From the NCBI GenBank assembly GCA_009668225.1, contig WJYK01000004.1, forward strand, positions 372,001 to 436,000: a DNA stretch of 64,000 bases, written 5' to 3'. Shown here piece after piece: positions 20,072 through 31,621 of this stretch. Both the position numbers and the translations under genes were made by a program. The DNA is from Enterobacteriaceae bacterium RIT693. Its GTDB lineage: Bacteria; Pseudomonadota; Gammaproteobacteria; Enterobacterales; Enterobacteriaceae. The stretch's first letter is position 1. The number at the start of each line of letters is the position of its first letter. A model generated the notes under the pieces. It made no database searches and was not told the DNA's origin. It saw nothing but the letters and a program-made list of their open reading frames with translations.

Positions 20072-20692
20072 CTATTGTCGGTCATTTAGCGCAAACGTGG
20101 GCAATTTGAGGTGCCAGCGGATGGCCGCCAGGCGAATCCCCAGCGTTACCACCATGCCAATCATACTGGCCTGCTCCAGCGGTATGTTAAAGGTATGGTA
20201 AGCCGTCGCGTGGACAATACCGCCGATAATACAGGCGGTGGCGTAAATCTCAGTGCGCAAAATCATTGGAATTTCACGTGCCAGCACGTCGCGGATAATC
20301 CCACCGCCTACGCCGGTCACCACGCCCATGCAAATAGCGACCAGCGGGCTGGCGTGGGCCAGAAAGGCTTTATTGACGCCAATACCTACAAATACCGCCA
20401 GGCCAACGGCATCCAGCACCGGGAGTACCCATTTAGGCAAACGGCGCGGCTGACGTATCAGTACAATGGTGAGCATGCAGGTCACCATGGCGACGACCAG
20501 GTCCGTAGGATCTTTCACCCAAAACACCGGACCGTTAGCTAACGCCATATCGCGGATTGTACCGCCGCCTACTGCGGTTACTACTCCAAGCACCAGTACG
20601 CCAAAGGGATCCATACGCAGCTTTCCGGCCAATAAAACGCCGGAAATAGCAAACACGGCGGTACCGACAATATCCAGCCAATAGACCAGCAT
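20072..20692 (-). CDS. yadS: Trimeric intracellular cation channel family membrane protein YadS
   Basis: YadS belongs to the UPF0126/TRIC-like membrane proteins; bacterial members form trimeric cation channels in vitro and the physiological role is unclear. The 206-residue product has about seven hydrophobic helices and an internal duplication, with GGGTIRD in the first half and GGGIIRD in the second, the family's glycine-rich motif. It is the last gene after mtn and btuF on the minus strand, 22 bases after btuF. Confidence 0.9.
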   Translation of the reverse strand: MLVYWLDIVGTAVFAISGVLLAGKLRMDPFGVLVLGVVTAVGGGTIRDMALANGPVFWVKDPTDLVVAMVTCMLTIVLIRQPRRLPKWVLPVLDAVGLAVFVGIGVNKAFLAHASPLVAICMGVVTGVGGGIIRDVLAREIPMILRTEIYATACIIGGIVHATAYHTFNIPLEQASMIGMVVTLGIRLAAIRWHLKLPTFALNDRQ

Positions 20693-20714
20693 TCATGACC
20701 CTCAGAGCGTGACG

Positions 20715-21515
20715 TTAAGCTTTTGCCAGCTCTTCGCAGAGCTGTTTTGCGGCGAGGATAATACGCGGGCCAGAGCGAGTAAACCAGTCATCATTGACGG
20801 CAATAACCTGAACTTTCAACTGATTACTCCAGAACTGCCGAACCGACGGAATATTGCTCGCATCGCCAGCAATAATAATAACCTGCGGCTGGCGCGTCAG
20901 AACCTGTTCACGGCTCACCTGCGGCCAGGGCACACGGCTGTCGGCAAAGATATTTTGCCCACCGCATAGCTCAACGACCTCGTTCTGAATCGAATCTTTA
21001 CTGGTAGTAAAAAGCGGCTGCTGGCTGAACTGCAGAAACACTTTCTTAGCTTGAGCGTGGCCGTAGTGAGCTTTCAACTCAGCATACTGGCGAGATAGCG
21101 TATCTGCTGCCTTCAGCGCCTTTTCTGGCGTAGGGCTTAGCGGAGCCAGCTGGCGCAGGGCGGCCTCTACGTCGGCCACGCTTTTAGGATCCAGCCAGAT
21201 GACCTTGATCCCCAGCGAAATAAGCTGGTTAACCTGCCTGTCCGGATTGCCGCCACGCCATGCCAGTACGGCATCCGGCTTCAACGCTACGATGCGTTCG
21301 AAATTCATGCCCTGCCAGTTGGCCAGCTGTTCAATCTGCTTTGCCTGCGGCGGATAATCAGAGTAAGCGCTCACCGCAATGGGAGTGATACCGGCAGCAA
21401 ACGCCAGTTCAGTATTCGCGGGGGAGAGGGAGATTACCCGAGGCGCTGCAAACAGCAGCGCCGGGAGGCAAAGGAGCAGGGCAGTTACCCCGCGCCAAGG
21501 GATGACCTTAGCCAC
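20715..21515 (-). CDS. btuF: Vitamin B12-binding periplasmic protein BtuF
   Basis: BtuF captures cobalamin in the periplasm for the BtuCD transporter. The 266-residue precursor has a hydrophobic signal peptide ending near [10 protein letters not shown], then the class III binding-protein fold with [18 protein letters not shown] and the [13 protein letters not shown] region. The start is a GTG at 21515 that overlaps the mtn stop by eight bases. No cobalamin riboswitch is visible, so expression probably follows mtn. Confidence 0.95.
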   Translation of the reverse strand: MAKVIPWRGVTALLLCLPALLFAAPRVISLSPANTELAFAAGITPIAVSAYSDYPPQAKQIEQLANWQGMNFERIVALKPDAVLAWRGGNPDRQVNQLISLGIKVIWLDPKSVADVEAALRQLAPLSPTPEKALKAADTLSRQYAELKAHYGHAQAKKVFLQFSQQPLFTTSKDSIQNEVVELCGGQNIFADSRVPWPQVSREQVLTRQPQVIIIAGDASNIPSVRQFWSNQLKVQVIAVNDDWFTRSGPRIILAAKQLCEELAKA

Positions 21516-22206
21516 GGGCCAGGTGCTGAACCAGTTTCTCCACCATCAGGGTGGATTGCTTGGCAGCGACGACCAGGAACTCTTCAAAGCTGAGATGAGA
21601 CTGCTGATCGGCAACGTCGGAGATGGCGCGTACCACCACAAAAGGCGTGTTGAAGTTATGGCATACGTGGCCGATAGCCGTCGCTTCCATTTCTACCGCA
21701 ACGGCCTGTGGGAAGTTGTGGCGAATTTTTGCCAGCGCAACGGAGCCGTTAATAAACGCATCGCCGCTGACGATCAGGCCGCGAACCGCATGCAGATCCA
21801 ATTCTTTGATGCAGGTTTCCGCTGCGTCGATAAGCTTTTTATCGGCAACGAAAGCTGCCGGGCAGCCCGCCATCTGGCCATATTCATAACCGAAGGCGGT
21901 AACATCCGCGTCGTGGTAGCGCACTTCATCCGAAACGACGATATCGCCCACTTTCAGCGTTGGCGCCAGGCCGCCAGCTGAGCCGGTGTTAATGATGACG
22001 TCCGGCTTGCAGTGTTCCAGCAGCAGCGTAGCACCCATGGCGGCAGAAACTTTGCCGATGCCGGACTTCAGCAGCGCTACCTCAACGCCGTTCAGCGTAC
22101 CGGTATAAATTTCGCAACCGGCGATGCTCAGAGTGTGACGGTTTTCGATTTTGTCACGCAGCAGCGTAACTTCTTCTTCCATTGCACCAATAATGCCTGC
22201 TTTCAT
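21508..22206 (-). CDS. mtn: 5'-methylthioadenosine/S-adenosylhomocysteine nucleosidase
   Basis: Mtn (Pfs) hydrolyses methylthioadenosine and S-adenosylhomocysteine, feeding methionine salvage and producing the AI-2 precursor pathway substrate. The 232-residue product starts [12 protein letters not shown] (catalytic E12). It also contains [12 protein letters not shown] with the ribose-binding glutamate and RAISDVAD with the catalytic aspartate. The ATG at 22206 is chosen over a long upstream extension because it gives the family length. It is divergent from dgt and overlaps btuF. Confidence 0.98.
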   Translation of the reverse strand: MKAGIIGAMEEEVTLLRDKIENRHTLSIAGCEIYTGTLNGVEVALLKSGIGKVSAAMGATLLLEHCKPDVIINTGSAGGLAPTLKVGDIVVSDEVRYHDADVTAFGYEYGQMAGCPAAFVADKKLIDAAETCIKELDLHAVRGLIVSGDAFINGSVALAKIRHNFPQAVAVEMEATAIGHVCHNFNTPFVVVRAISDVADQQSHLSFEEFLVVAAKQSTLMVEKLVQHLARG

Positions 22207-22300
22207 AGAGATACTCGCTAATGTGGTGGAACATGACTCAATTTTCGGGGCATAGTCTATCATGGCAAGCAGTCTCCTTATCAACGGAACAGGAGTGGGC

Positions 22301-23815
22301 ATGAGCGAAATAGACTTCCGCAAAAAAATTAACTGGCATCGACGTTTCCGCTCGCCCGAAGGGGAGAAGAACGAGCATGAGATCCTGCGCATCTTTGAAA
22401 GCGACCGCGGCAGGATCATCAATTCTCCTGCCATCCGCCGCCTGCAGCAGAAAACCCAGGTCTTCCCGCTTGAGCGTAATGCCGCCGTGCGCACCCGTCT
22501 CACCCACTCGCTGGAGGTGCAGCAGGTTGGGCGCTACATTGCCAAGGAGATTCTCAGCCGCCTGAAAGAGCAAAAGGCGCTGGAAAAATATGGTCTGGAT
22601 GAGCTGACCGGCCCGTTTGAAAGCATAGTGGAAATGGCTTGCCTGATGCATGACATTGGCAACCCACCGTTTGGCCATTTTGGTGAGTCAGCGATTAATG
22701 ACTGGTTTCGCCAGCGCCTGCGGCCGAAAGATAGCGGTAGCCTGCCCCACAGCGACGATCGCTGTAAGGTCGACGTTTTGCGGTTGCGTGAAGGCGAAGA
22801 GTCATTAAATACGTTACGCAGCAAAGTCCGTCAGGATCTCTGTCACTTTGAGGGAAACGCGCAGGGTATTCGACTGGTACATAGCCTGCTGCGGATGAAC
22901 CTGACCTGGGCGCAGGTCGGCTGCATCCTCAAGTACACCCGTCCGGCCTGGTTTGCCGAAACACCGCCGGCCAGCCATGCTTATTTAATGAAAAAACCGG
23001 GTTTTTATCTCTCTGAGGAAGGATACATTGCGCGTTTGCGTAAAGAGCTGGATCTTGGCGAATACAGTCGTTTTCCGCTCACCTGGATCATGGAGGCAGC
23101 AGACGACATTTCTTACTGCGTGGCGGATCTCGAAGACGCCGTCGAGAAACGCATTTTCAGCGTTGAGCAGCTGTATCAGCATCTGTGTGAGTCCTGGGGC
23201 AAAGAGGAGAAGGGCGATCTCTTTGAGCTGGTGGTAAAAGATGCCTGGGATAAATCCCGCACCAATCAAATGCGCCGCAGCGCAGAAGATCAGTTCTTTA
23301 TGTACCTGCGCGTCAACACGCTAAATAAGCTGGCACCGTACGCTGCCCAGCGCTTTATCGACAATCTGTCCGAAATCTATTCCGGCGAATTTAACCATGC
23401 GTTGCTGGAGGACGATAGCCCGTTTGCCCGGCTGCTGGAGCTGTATAAGCAGGTGGCCGTACGCCAGGTATTCAGCCATCCTGATGTGGAACAGCTGGAA
23501 CTGCAGGGCTATCGGGTTATCAGTGGCTTACTGGATATTTACAGTCCCTTACTTGAGCTTTCAACCGAGGATTTCTCGGAACTGGTCAGCAAAGAGAGCC
23601 TGCGCCGCCTGCCAATCGCGTCGCGCCTGTTCCACAAACTCTCAACCAAACATAGGCTTGCCTATGTGGAAGCGGTGAACGCTTTGCACCCGGCTAGCCT
23701 TGATTTTTCCGTTTGGGAATACTATTTCCGTGCAAGGCTTATCCAGGATTACATCAGCGGAATGACCGATTTATATGCCTGGGATGAGTATCGACGCCTG
23801 ATGGCGGTGGAGTGA
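22301..23815 (+). CDS. dgt: Deoxyguanosinetriphosphate triphosphohydrolase
   Basis: Dgt cleaves dGTP to deoxyguanosine and tripolyphosphate. It is an HD-domain enzyme. The 504-residue product has [13 protein letters not shown] (first histidine), the HD pair in [13 protein letters not shown], and a later ADDISYC aspartate. The frame opens at 22262, but ATG 22301 follows AGGAG at good spacing and gives the E. coli N-terminus ([12 protein letters not shown]). It ends [15 protein letters not shown]. degP follows with its own promoter. Confidence 0.97.
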   Translation: MSEIDFRKKINWHRRFRSPEGEKNEHEILRIFESDRGRIINSPAIRRLQQKTQVFPLERNAAVRTRLTHSLEVQQVGRYIAKEILSRLKEQKALEKYGLDELTGPFESIVEMACLMHDIGNPPFGHFGESAINDWFRQRLRPKDSGSLPHSDDRCKVDVLRLREGEESLNTLRSKVRQDLCHFEGNAQGIRLVHSLLRMNLTWAQVGCILKYTRPAWFAETPPASHAYLMKKPGFYLSEEGYIARLRKELDLGEYSRFPLTWIMEAADDISYCVADLEDAVEKRIFSVEQLYQHLCESWGKEEKGDLFELVVKDAWDKSRTNQMRRSAEDQFFMYLRVNTLNKLAPYAAQRFIDNLSEIYSGEFNHALLEDDSPFARLLELYKQVAVRQVFSHPDVEQLELQGYRVISGLLDIYSPLLELSTEDFSELVSKESLRRLPIASRLFHKLSTKHRLAYVEAVNALHPASLDFSVWEYYFRARLIQDYISGMTDLYAWDEYRRLMAVE

Positions 23816-23829
23816 GGTTTTCGCGAGTT

Positions 23830-23905
23830 TTGTAAAGATGACCAATAAATTTTTACTTTTTCCATGCACTTAAGCGCTGAACTTAGCGCGTAAACTTCAC
23901 TCTGA
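23830..23905 (+). promoter_or_regulatory. degP promoter: sigma-E element with upstream Cpx-type region
   Basis: GAACTT at 23879-23884 and TCTGA at 23901-23905 are 16 bases apart, matching the sigma-E -35/-10 layout used by degP in E. coli, though the usual leading GG is TG here. Upstream, GTAAA at 23832-23836 and the A/T-rich stretch after it resemble the CpxR-bound region of E. coli degP. This would place degP under both sigma-E and Cpx control. Confidence 0.7.
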
Positions 23906-23956
23906 ATGGTGTACCAACACAGCAATTTTGCGTTATTTGAAAGTTGAGATGATTCC

Positions 23957-25396
23957 ATGAAAAAAACCACGTTAGCAATGAGTGCGCTGGCTCTTAGTCT
24001 GGGTTTGGCGCTGAGTCCGATGTCTGCCTCCGCCGCTGAGACGGCCTCTTCTGCATCTGCTGCGCAGCCGCTGCCAAGCCTTGCGCCGATGCTGGAACAG
24101 GTAATGCCTTCAGTGGTGAGTATCAACGTTGAAGGGAGCACAACGGTAAATACTCCGCGTATGGGGCGTAATTTCCAGCAATTCTTCGGCGATAACTCGC
24201 CATTCTGCCAGGACGGTTCGCCGTTCCAGAGTTCGCCGTTCTGTCAGGGCGGTGGTCAAGGCGGAGCCGACGGCGGAAGCCAGCAGCAGAAATTTATGGC
24301 GCTGGGTTCTGGCGTCATCATTGACGCCGCGAAAGGCTATGTCGTCACCAACAACCACGTGGTAGATAACGCCAGCGTGATCAAAGTTCAGCTGAGCGAT
24401 GGCCGTAAGTTTGATGCCAAAGTGGTGGGTAAAGATCCACGCTCCGATATCGCGCTTATCCAGCTGCAGGATCCGAAAAACCTGACGGCGATTAAAATTG
24501 CCGACTCCGACGCGCTGCGCGTAGGGGACTACACCGTGGCTATTGGTAACCCGTATGGCCTGGGTGAAACCGTAACCTCCGGTATCGTTTCGGCGCTGGG
24601 TCGTAGCGGCCTGAACGTGGAAAACTACGAGAACTTTATCCAGACCGATGCGGCAATTAACCGCGGCAACTCCGGCGGCGCGCTGGTTAACCTGAACGGC
24701 GAGCTTATCGGGATCAACACCGCGATTCTGGCGCCGGACGGCGGCAACATCGGTATCGGCTTCGCTATCCCGAGTAATATGGTGAAAAACCTGACCGCTC
24801 AGATGGTGCAATATGGCCAGGTTCGCCGTGGCGAGCTGGGGATTATGGGCACCGAGCTGAACTCCGAGCTGGCGAAAGCGATGAAGGTCGACGCTCAGCG
24901 CGGGGCGTTTGTCAGCCAGGTCATGCCTAATTCCTCCGCGGCAAAAGCGGGCATTAAGGCCGGAGATGTGATTACATCCCTGAATAATAAGCCTATTAGC
25001 AGCTTCGCGGCGCTGCGTGCGGAAGTCGGTTCTATGCCTGTAGGCAGCAAAATCTCGCTGGGCCTGCTGCGAGATGGTAAACCGGTTACGGTAAGCCTGG
25101 AGCTGCAGCAAAGCACTCAGAACCAGGTGGATGCTGCCACTATCTTTACCGGTATTGAAGGTGCTGAGATGAGCAACCGCGGCGGTAAGGACCAGAAAGG
25201 CGTGCAGGTTACCAGCGTGAAGCCGAACACTCCGGCAGCGCGTATTGGCCTGAAAAAAGGTGACATCATCGTCGGTGTGAACCAGCAGGCGGTGAACAAC
25301 ATCGCCGAGCTGCGTAAAGTGATGGACAGCAAGCCGTCTGTTATGGCGCTAAGCATCCAGCGTGGTGATTCGCAGATTTACCTGCTGATGCAGTAA
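23957..25396 (+). CDS. degP: Periplasmic serine protease/chaperone DegP
   Basis: DegP (HtrA) degrades or refolds misfolded envelope proteins in the periplasm. The 479-residue precursor has a signal peptide ending SASA-A at about 26, a protease domain with H134 (TNNHVVDN), D164 (RSDIALIQL) and S239 (RGNSGGAL), and two PDZ domains. The LA loop keeps the cysteine pair in NSPFCQDG and SSPFCQGG. It stands alone between dgt and a terminator; cdaR, which follows degP in E. coli, is absent. Confidence 0.98.
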   Translation: MKKTTLAMSALALSLGLALSPMSASAAETASSASAAQPLPSLAPMLEQVMPSVVSINVEGSTTVNTPRMGRNFQQFFGDNSPFCQDGSPFQSSPFCQGGGQGGADGGSQQQKFMALGSGVIIDAAKGYVVTNNHVVDNASVIKVQLSDGRKFDAKVVGKDPRSDIALIQLQDPKNLTAIKIADSDALRVGDYTVAIGNPYGLGETVTSGIVSALGRSGLNVENYENFIQTDAAINRGNSGGALVNLNGELIGINTAILAPDGGNIGIGFAIPSNMVKNLTAQMVQYGQVRRGELGIMGTELNSELAKAMKVDAQRGAFVSQVMPNSSAAKAGIKAGDVITSLNNKPISSFAALRAEVGSMPVGSKISLGLLRDGKPVTVSLELQQSTQNQVDAATIFTGIEGAEMSNRGGKDQKGVQVTSVKPNTPAARIGLKKGDIIVGVNQQAVNNIAELRKVMDSKPSVMALSIQRGDSQIYLLMQ

Positions 25397-25412
25397 GCGT
25401 TAACCTGAAAAG

Positions 25413-25441
25413 AAAAAGGGCCGCAAGAGCGGCCCTTTTTT
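25413..25441. terminator. Bidirectional terminator degP/yaeH
   Basis: GGGCCGC and GCGGCCC form a 7-bp stem with an AAGA loop, flanked by five A and six T. It sits between the convergent degP and yaeH genes and can end both transcripts. Confidence 0.88.
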
Positions 25442-25454
25442 ATAGGTTACTGGA

Positions 25455-25844
25455 CTACTTGTTGCGGGTCAGTTTTTCCAGATCGGATTCAATTTCGCTG
25501 ATCTTGTTGGTCACAACGGACTCGAGGTGGCGCAGATCGTCGAGGATCTTACGCTTCAGATCGACTTCGGTGCGATCGCGCTGGCAAAGCTGATCGAGTT
25601 CATCGATGACATAGCGCAGGTTGGGGCTGATCTCCTGCACTTCTTTGTAGCCCTGGCCTACGCCATCGGCCACCACGGTTTTGCGCTGGCGTGGGTATTT
25701 AAACTTCACGCTTTTGGCAAAAAACTCGCCCTTATCCTTCTGGAAATAGACTTTCAGGATATCGTTGTTGGCTTCCTGCCGGAGGCTGTAACGATCGATT
25801 TCATCAGGATTGGTAATACCCAGACTTTTTAAATTATCGTACAT
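25455..25844 (-). CDS. yaeH: DUF3461 family protein YaeH
   Basis: YaeH is a conserved gammaproteobacterial protein of unknown function. The 129-residue product begins [24 protein letters not shown] and ends in a predicted helical, charged segment ([15 protein letters not shown]...DLEKLTRNK) that may form a coiled coil. No catalytic motif is evident. In E. coli it is flanked by cdaR and yaeI; here both are missing and it lies between degP and dapD. Confidence 0.93.
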   Translation of the reverse strand: MYDNLKSLGITNPDEIDRYSLRQEANNDILKVYFQKDKGEFFAKSVKFKYPRQRKTVVADGVGQGYKEVQEISPNLRYVIDELDQLCQRDRTEVDLKRKILDDLRHLESVVTNKISEIESDLEKLTRNK

Positions 25845-25916
25845 AAGCGGTACCCTTCAATATCAATAACCATTAGAGAATTAACGGAAAATTCCTTTTC
25901 CGCTAGTGCCAGATGC

Positions 25917-25944
25917 AAAAAAGGCGGGATAACCCGCCTTTTGG
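25917..25944 (-). terminator. dapD terminator
   Basis: Read on the minus strand, GGCGGG-TTAT-CCCGCC is followed by six T. It lies just after the dapD stop. Confidence 0.85.
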
Positions 25945-25954
25945 TGCAAAAAAC

Positions 25955-26779
25955 TCAGTCGATGGTACGCAGCAGTTCGTTGATGCCCACTTTACCGCGG
26001 GTTTTGGCATCCACTTTCTTCACGATCACCGCACAGTACAGGCTGTAAGAGCCGTCTTTAGAAGGCAGGTTGCCGGAAACGACAACGGAGCCTGCTGGTA
26101 CACGGCCATAGTGGACTTCACCGGTTTCACGGTCATAGATACGGGTACTCTGGCCGATGTAAACGCCCATGGAGATCACGGAACCTTCTTCGACGATCAC
26201 GCCTTCTACCACTTCAGAGCGTGCGCCGATAAAGCAGTTGTCTTCGATGATGGTTGGGTTAGCCTGCAGCGGCTCAAGTACGCCACCAATGCCGACGCCG
26301 CCGGACAGGTGAACGTTTTTACCAATCTGCGCGCAGGAGCCAACGGTCGCCCAGGTATCAACCATCGTGCCTTCATCGACGTAGGCGCCGATGTTGACGT
26401 AGGAAGGCATCAGCACGGTGTTACGTGCGATGAAAGCGCCCTGGCGCACCGCAGCAGGTGGCACAACGCGGAAGCCTTCTTTCTGGAAGCGGGCTTCGTC
26501 GTAGTCGGCGAATTTCATCGGAACTTTATCGAAATAACGGCTTTCAGCACCTTCGATGACTTTATTGTCGTTAATGCGGAAAGAAAGCAGTACGGCCTTC
26601 TTCAGCCACTGGTGAGTGACCCACTGGCCGTCAATTTTTTCAGCAACGCGCAGCGCACCGCTGTCGAGCAGGGCAATCACCTGATTTACCGCTTCGCGGG
26701 TCACGGTATCAACATTTGCCGGGGTGATCTCGGCGCGACGCTCGAAAGCGGATTCGATTACATTTTGTAGCTGCTGCAT
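25955..26779 (-). CDS. dapD: 2,3,4,5-tetrahydropyridine-2,6-dicarboxylate N-succinyltransferase
   Basis: DapD succinylates tetrahydrodipicolinate in the lysine/diaminopimelate pathway that supplies peptidoglycan. The 274-residue product has an N-terminal helical domain and a left-handed beta helix of hexapeptide repeats ([33 protein letters not shown]). The ATG at 26779 matches the family start ([20 protein letters not shown]); three more upstream codons are possible. It follows glnD on the same strand. Confidence 0.97.
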   Translation of the reverse strand: MQQLQNVIESAFERRAEITPANVDTVTREAVNQVIALLDSGALRVAEKIDGQWVTHQWLKKAVLLSFRINDNKVIEGAESRYFDKVPMKFADYDEARFQKEGFRVVPPAAVRQGAFIARNTVLMPSYVNIGAYVDEGTMVDTWATVGSCAQIGKNVHLSGGVGIGGVLEPLQANPTIIEDNCFIGARSEVVEGVIVEEGSVISMGVYIGQSTRIYDRETGEVHYGRVPAGSVVVSGNLPSKDGSYSLYCAVIVKKVDAKTRGKVGINELLRTID

Positions 26780-26876
26780 GATGAACATTTCCTGATTGTG
26801 ACTTACCTTTCAACTTTTGGGCGACAATCAGCTTGACTGTCGCTCGCGGGCTAAAAAGGTAAAAAATAAAAGACCG

Positions 26877-29549
26877 TTATTTATCGTTTGGATTAAGGGC
26901 CGCTGTCAACCGTTGCTGCACTTCCTGCTGGAGCACATTATTAAGCGCACGCCGGTCTGCGGTCGCGATTATAAATAAATCTTCTACTCGCTCACCAATT
27001 GTTGTAATTCTCGCCCCGTAGAGCGAAATCCCGAGGTCGGCAAACACTTCACCCACCCTCGCCAGCAGGCCTGGCTGATCGAGCGCAATCAGCTCAAGGA
27101 ACGTACGCCGGTCGGTGTGGGTTGGCAGGAAGTTGACTTCGGTATCGACGGTAAAGTGACGCAGTTTTGCCGACTGGCGGCGAGGCTGAGGCGGTTGCCA
27201 GGTTGTCTGGGTGATCGCCTGCTCGAGGCTGTGGCGAATAATATTATGCCGGTCGATAGACAGTGGGCTGCCGTCAGGCTCAAGCACGATAAAGGTGTCC
27301 ATCGCCATGCCGTCGCGCGTCGTAAAGATCTGCGCGTCGTGAACGCTGAGGTTACGCCTGTCCAGTTCGGCGCAAACGGCGGCAAACAGATAAGGCCTGT
27401 CCGGACTCCAGATGAAGATCTCGGTGCCGCCACGCGTCGCCTGCGGGCTAAGCAGGATCATCGGTTGACTGAGATCGTGCTTCAGCAAGTGTCTTGCGTG
27501 CCAGGCAATCTGGTTTGGCGTATGGCGCACAAAATAGTTGGCGCGGCAGCGCGCCCAGATGTGGTGCAGGGCTTCCTCATTAATATTATCCATCCGCAAT
27601 AGCGCAAGTGCCTGAAGCTGGTGATGGCGCACGCGCTCGCGCATATCCGGGCTGTTCTGCATGCCCCGACGCAGCTGTTTTTCGGTGGCGAAATAGAGCT
27701 CGCGCAGCAGACTTTGCTTCCAGCTGTTCCAGAGCGTTTCATTAGTCGCGCAAATATCGGCAACCGTCAGGCAGACCAGGTAGCGCAGCCGGTTTTCGGT
27801 CTGAACTTCTTCAGCGAACTGCTTAATGACTTCCGGATCCTGAATATCACGGCGCTGGGCGGTAACCGACATCAGTAGATGCTGACGAACCAGCCAGGCA
27901 ACGAGCTGGGTTTCTCGTGAATTGAGTCCATGAAGTTCGGCAAACTTCAGCACGTCCTGAGCACCAAGTACTGAATGATCGCCGCCTCGCCCTTTTGCGA
28001 TGTCGTGGAACAGGGCAGCAATTAAAATCAGCTCCGGGTGTGAAAGGCGAGGCCAGAGATCGACGCACAGTGGGTGCTTCGAACGCGTCTCTTCTTTGGA
28101 GAAGCTTTCTAATTTTTGCAGGACGCGGATGGTGTGTTCGTCAACCGTGTAGGCGTGGAACAGATCGAACTGCATCTGGCCGACGATATGTGACCACTGC
28201 GGCATATAGGCCCACAGCACGCTATGGCGGTGCATTGGCACCAGCGCACGGCTTACCGCTCCGGGATGGCGCAGCATGACCAGGAACAGCTCGCGGGCTT
28301 CCGGAATGTAGCAAAGCGGCTGGGTCAGATGACGACGGGCATGGCGCAGATGGCGCAACGTGGTCGAGTAAATACCGGTGATGTCGCGGTTACGCACCAT
28401 CATATAGAACATGCGCAGGATGGCCTGCGGCTCGCGCATAAACAGGGTTTCATCCCGCAGATCGATGAGCGTGCCGCGCAGCTGGAAATCATCGTCCAGC
28501 GGGCGAGGTTTTTCACTGGCATCCAGCGCCAGAATCGCCTCGTCGAACAGCTGCAGCAGCATTTGATTCAGCTCTCCTACGCGGCGGGTTACGCGATAGA
28601 AATCCTTCATCATATGTTCGACCGGCTCGTTGCCTTCGCCGCTGTAGTGCAGGCGTTGGGCCACGCTAAGCTGGCGGTCAAACAGTAGGCGGTTATCGTA
28701 GCGATTAACCTCAAGATGCAGGGCAAAGCGAATGCGCCACAATAGGTGCTGGCACTCGTCGAGCTCTTTGCGCTCCGCCTCGGTCAGAAAGCCAAAGTCG
28801 ACCATCTCACCCATTGAGGTTGCGCCGAAGTGACGGCGGGCAACCCATTGCAGCGTGTGGATGTCCCGTAGGCCGCCGGGGCTGCTTTTAATATCCGGCT
28901 CGAGATTGTAGCTGGTGCCGTGATAGCGCTGATGGCGCTCGTTTTGTTCTTCAATTTTGGCGGCAAAGAACTTCGCTGACGGCCAAAAACCTTCGCTGAA
29001 GATATGCTTTTGTAGCTCAAGGAACAGGGCAACATCGCCAATCAGCAGGCGTGATTCGATAAGATTGGTGGCGACCGTCAGGTCTGATAATCCTTCCAGC
29101 AGGCACTCTTCCAGCGTACGTACGCTGTGGCCCACTTCCAGCTTCACGTCCCAGAGCAGGGTCAACAGCTCGCCAATTCTCTGCGCCTGGGCGTCGGTCA
29201 ATCGCTTGCGGCTCAGGATAAGCAGGTCGATATCCGACAGCGGGTGTAGCTCAGCGCGGCCATAGCCGCCCACGGCAACCAGCGCGGCTTCCGGGACATC
29301 GGCAAAGCCGTAGGCTATCCACAGCCGCTGGAGCAGTTGATCGATAAATTCGGTACGGGCTTCAATGAGCCGTTCAGCGGAAATGCCGCTATCGAAGGCC
29401 GTGCCCAGCCATTTCTGGAAGGTGTCTAAGTGCGACTTGATGTCCGCGCAATTAAGTTCGGCTTCCTGCCAACTGTTGGGATAGTCCGGCTGGCCGGCGA
29501 TCTCGGGTTCTGTGGTGTTGGCAAACTGCTCTGGTAAAGCTGGACTCAT
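26877..29549 (-). CDS. glnD: Bifunctional uridylyltransferase/uridylyl-removing enzyme GlnD
   Basis: GlnD senses glutamine and adds or removes UMP on PII proteins (GlnB, GlnK), setting the nitrogen response. The 890-residue product has the nucleotidyltransferase motif [17 protein letters not shown], an HD domain with [14 protein letters not shown], and two C-terminal ACT domains ([21 protein letters not shown] and [20 protein letters not shown]). Length matches E. coli. A terminator separates it from map upstream. Confidence 0.97.
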   Translation of the reverse strand: MSPALPEQFANTTEPEIAGQPDYPNSWQEAELNCADIKSHLDTFQKWLGTAFDSGISAERLIEARTEFIDQLLQRLWIAYGFADVPEAALVAVGGYGRAELHPLSDIDLLILSRKRLTDAQAQRIGELLTLLWDVKLEVGHSVRTLEECLLEGLSDLTVATNLIESRLLIGDVALFLELQKHIFSEGFWPSAKFFAAKIEEQNERHQRYHGTSYNLEPDIKSSPGGLRDIHTLQWVARRHFGATSMGEMVDFGFLTEAERKELDECQHLLWRIRFALHLEVNRYDNRLLFDRQLSVAQRLHYSGEGNEPVEHMMKDFYRVTRRVGELNQMLLQLFDEAILALDASEKPRPLDDDFQLRGTLIDLRDETLFMREPQAILRMFYMMVRNRDITGIYSTTLRHLRHARRHLTQPLCYIPEARELFLVMLRHPGAVSRALVPMHRHSVLWAYMPQWSHIVGQMQFDLFHAYTVDEHTIRVLQKLESFSKEETRSKHPLCVDLWPRLSHPELILIAALFHDIAKGRGGDHSVLGAQDVLKFAELHGLNSRETQLVAWLVRQHLLMSVTAQRRDIQDPEVIKQFAEEVQTENRLRYLVCLTVADICATNETLWNSWKQSLLRELYFATEKQLRRGMQNSPDMRERVRHHQLQALALLRMDNINEEALHHIWARCRANYFVRHTPNQIAWHARHLLKHDLSQPMILLSPQATRGGTEIFIWSPDRPYLFAAVCAELDRRNLSVHDAQIFTTRDGMAMDTFIVLEPDGSPLSIDRHNIIRHSLEQAITQTTWQPPQPRRQSAKLRHFTVDTEVNFLPTHTDRRTFLELIALDQPGLLARVGEVFADLGISLYGARITTIGERVEDLFIIATADRRALNNVLQQEVQQRLTAALNPNDK

Positions 29550-29563
29550 TGTACGCTACCCAT

Positions 29564-29587
29564 AAAAAAAGCCGGCTCAGGGCCGGC
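29564..29587 (-). terminator. map terminator
   Basis: On the minus strand, GCCGGC-CCTGA-GCCGGC followed by seven T lies between the map stop and the glnD start. It should end map transcription and make glnD depend on its own promoter or on read-through. Confidence 0.85.
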
Positions 29588-29613
29588 TTAGATTGCTGAC
29601 TTTCGTCAGGGCA

Positions 29614-30408
29614 TCATTCGTTATGCGAAATCACTGCAGGGATGGTGTCATCTTTACGCAGGGTCATAATCTCGCAGCCGTTCTCCGTCACCACAATAGT
29701 ATGCTCGTATTGAGCAGACAAGCTGCGATCTTTGGTTTTCACCGTCCAGCCGTCTTTCATGGTACGAATGCGGTAGTCACCGGCGTTGACCATCGGTTCG
29801 ATGGTGAAAGTCATCCCCGGTTGCAGTACCACGCCGCCGTCGTCTGCATCGTAGTGCAGAACCTGCGGTTCTTCATGGAATACACGGCCGATGCCGTGGC
29901 CACAGTACTCGCGAACAACGGAAAAACCTTCGGCTTCAACGAACTTCTGGATAGCCGCGCCAAGGGTGCGCAGACGGATGCCTGGTTTCACCATGCGCAG
30001 CGCCAGGTAGAGGCTTTCCTGGGTGATGCGGCACAGACGCTCACCGAGAATAGTCGGCTTGCCGACGATAAACATTTTTGAGGTGTCGCCGTGGTATTCG
30101 TCTTTAATGACCGTGACATCGATATTGACGATGTCGCCATCTTTCAGCGCTTTTTCATCGTCAGGGATACCGTGGCAAACCACTTCATTGATGGAAATAC
30201 AGACGGATTTTGGGAAGCCGTGATAGCCCAGACAGGCGGAAATGGCCTGCTGTTCATTCACGATATAATCATTACAGATGCGATCCAGCTCGCCGGTGGT
30301 GATACCCGGTTTAACGTGGGGTTCGATCATTTCCAGCACGTCGGCAGCCAGGCGGCCGGCGACGCGCATTTTTTCGATTTCTTCAGGTGTCTTAATTGAG
30401 ATAGCCAT
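29614..30408 (-). CDS. map: Methionine aminopeptidase type I
   Basis: Map removes the initiator methionine from nascent proteins and is essential. The 264-residue product starts at ATG 30408 (AISIKTPEEIEKMR). It has the metal ligands in VNIDVTVIKDEYHGDTS (two aspartates), GHGIGRVFHEEP (histidine), FTIEPM (glutamate) and SAQYEHTIVV (glutamate). The E. coli protein has GIGRGFHEEP; the G-to-V change here lies next to the catalytic region. A longer upstream frame to 30528 is not supported by homology. It is divergent from rpsB. Confidence 0.96.
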   Translation of the reverse strand: MAISIKTPEEIEKMRVAGRLAADVLEMIEPHVKPGITTGELDRICNDYIVNEQQAISACLGYHGFPKSVCISINEVVCHGIPDDEKALKDGDIVNIDVTVIKDEYHGDTSKMFIVGKPTILGERLCRITQESLYLALRMVKPGIRLRTLGAAIQKFVEAEGFSVVREYCGHGIGRVFHEEPQVLHYDADDGGVVLQPGMTFTIEPMVNAGDYRIRTMKDGWTVKTKDRSLSAQYEHTIVVTENGCEIMTLRKDDTIPAVISHNE

Positions 30409-30531
30409 ATCAGATCCGCAGATGTCGTTAACGTCGACATGAAATGAGCAGGGAAGTTGCTGTAATGGTATCAGGGGGGGCGTCTCCCTGCAAAATTGAG
30501 AATCATCAAGCGCGCAGTAAGGCAACAACTA

Positions 30532-30570
30532 TTGGAGTCCAGGCGCTGTTTATGGTATAAAGCGCGCCGG
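30532..30570 (+). promoter_or_regulatory. rpsB promoter with GC-rich discriminator
   Basis: TTGGAG at 30532-30537 and TATAAA at 30556-30561 are 18 bases apart. The -10 is followed at once by GCGCGCCGG, a GC-rich discriminator typical of promoters repressed by ppGpp and DksA. The rest of the 312-base gap between map and rpsB holds the divergent map control region and the S2 leader. Confidence 0.65.
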
Positions 30571-30611
30571 ACTTGTATTCCGATTTTTCGGGTACAGCCA
30601 AATACGCTCAC

Positions 30612-31447
<836 letters not shown>

Positions 31448-31460
31448 TAAGGTTTGATGA

Positions 31461-31583
31461 TTCCCCAAGATAGTTCGAGTTGCAGCAAGGCGGCAAACTC
31501 GAGAATTCCTGGGAGCTTACATCAGTAAGTGACCAGGATGAGCGAGTGAAGGTAACGCACCTGCGGCTCGAAATATAAAGGGG
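31461..31583 (-). repeat. ERIC element inside the rpsB-tsf operon
   Basis: This imperfect palindrome of about 123 bases contains the ERIC core: the stretch CTTACATCAGTAAG (31516-31529) and, on the reverse strand, sequence close to the standard ERIC1R and ERIC2 priming sites. It matches the copy at 55404-55530 in inverted orientation. It is transcribed within the rpsB-tsf message. Confidence 0.88.
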
Positions 31584-31621
31584 AAAGCCCTTATTTAACC
31601 AGGTAGTATCTCGTTTGGTTA

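Noticed and set aside
20715-22300. Cobalamin riboswitch for btuF
   Set aside because: btuF overlaps mtn and the mtn leader is under 100 bases, too short, with no B12-box sequence visible.
24110-25111. 333-codon minus-strand frame opposite degP
   Set aside because: This is a shadow of the degP reading frame; the protein has no recognisable motif.
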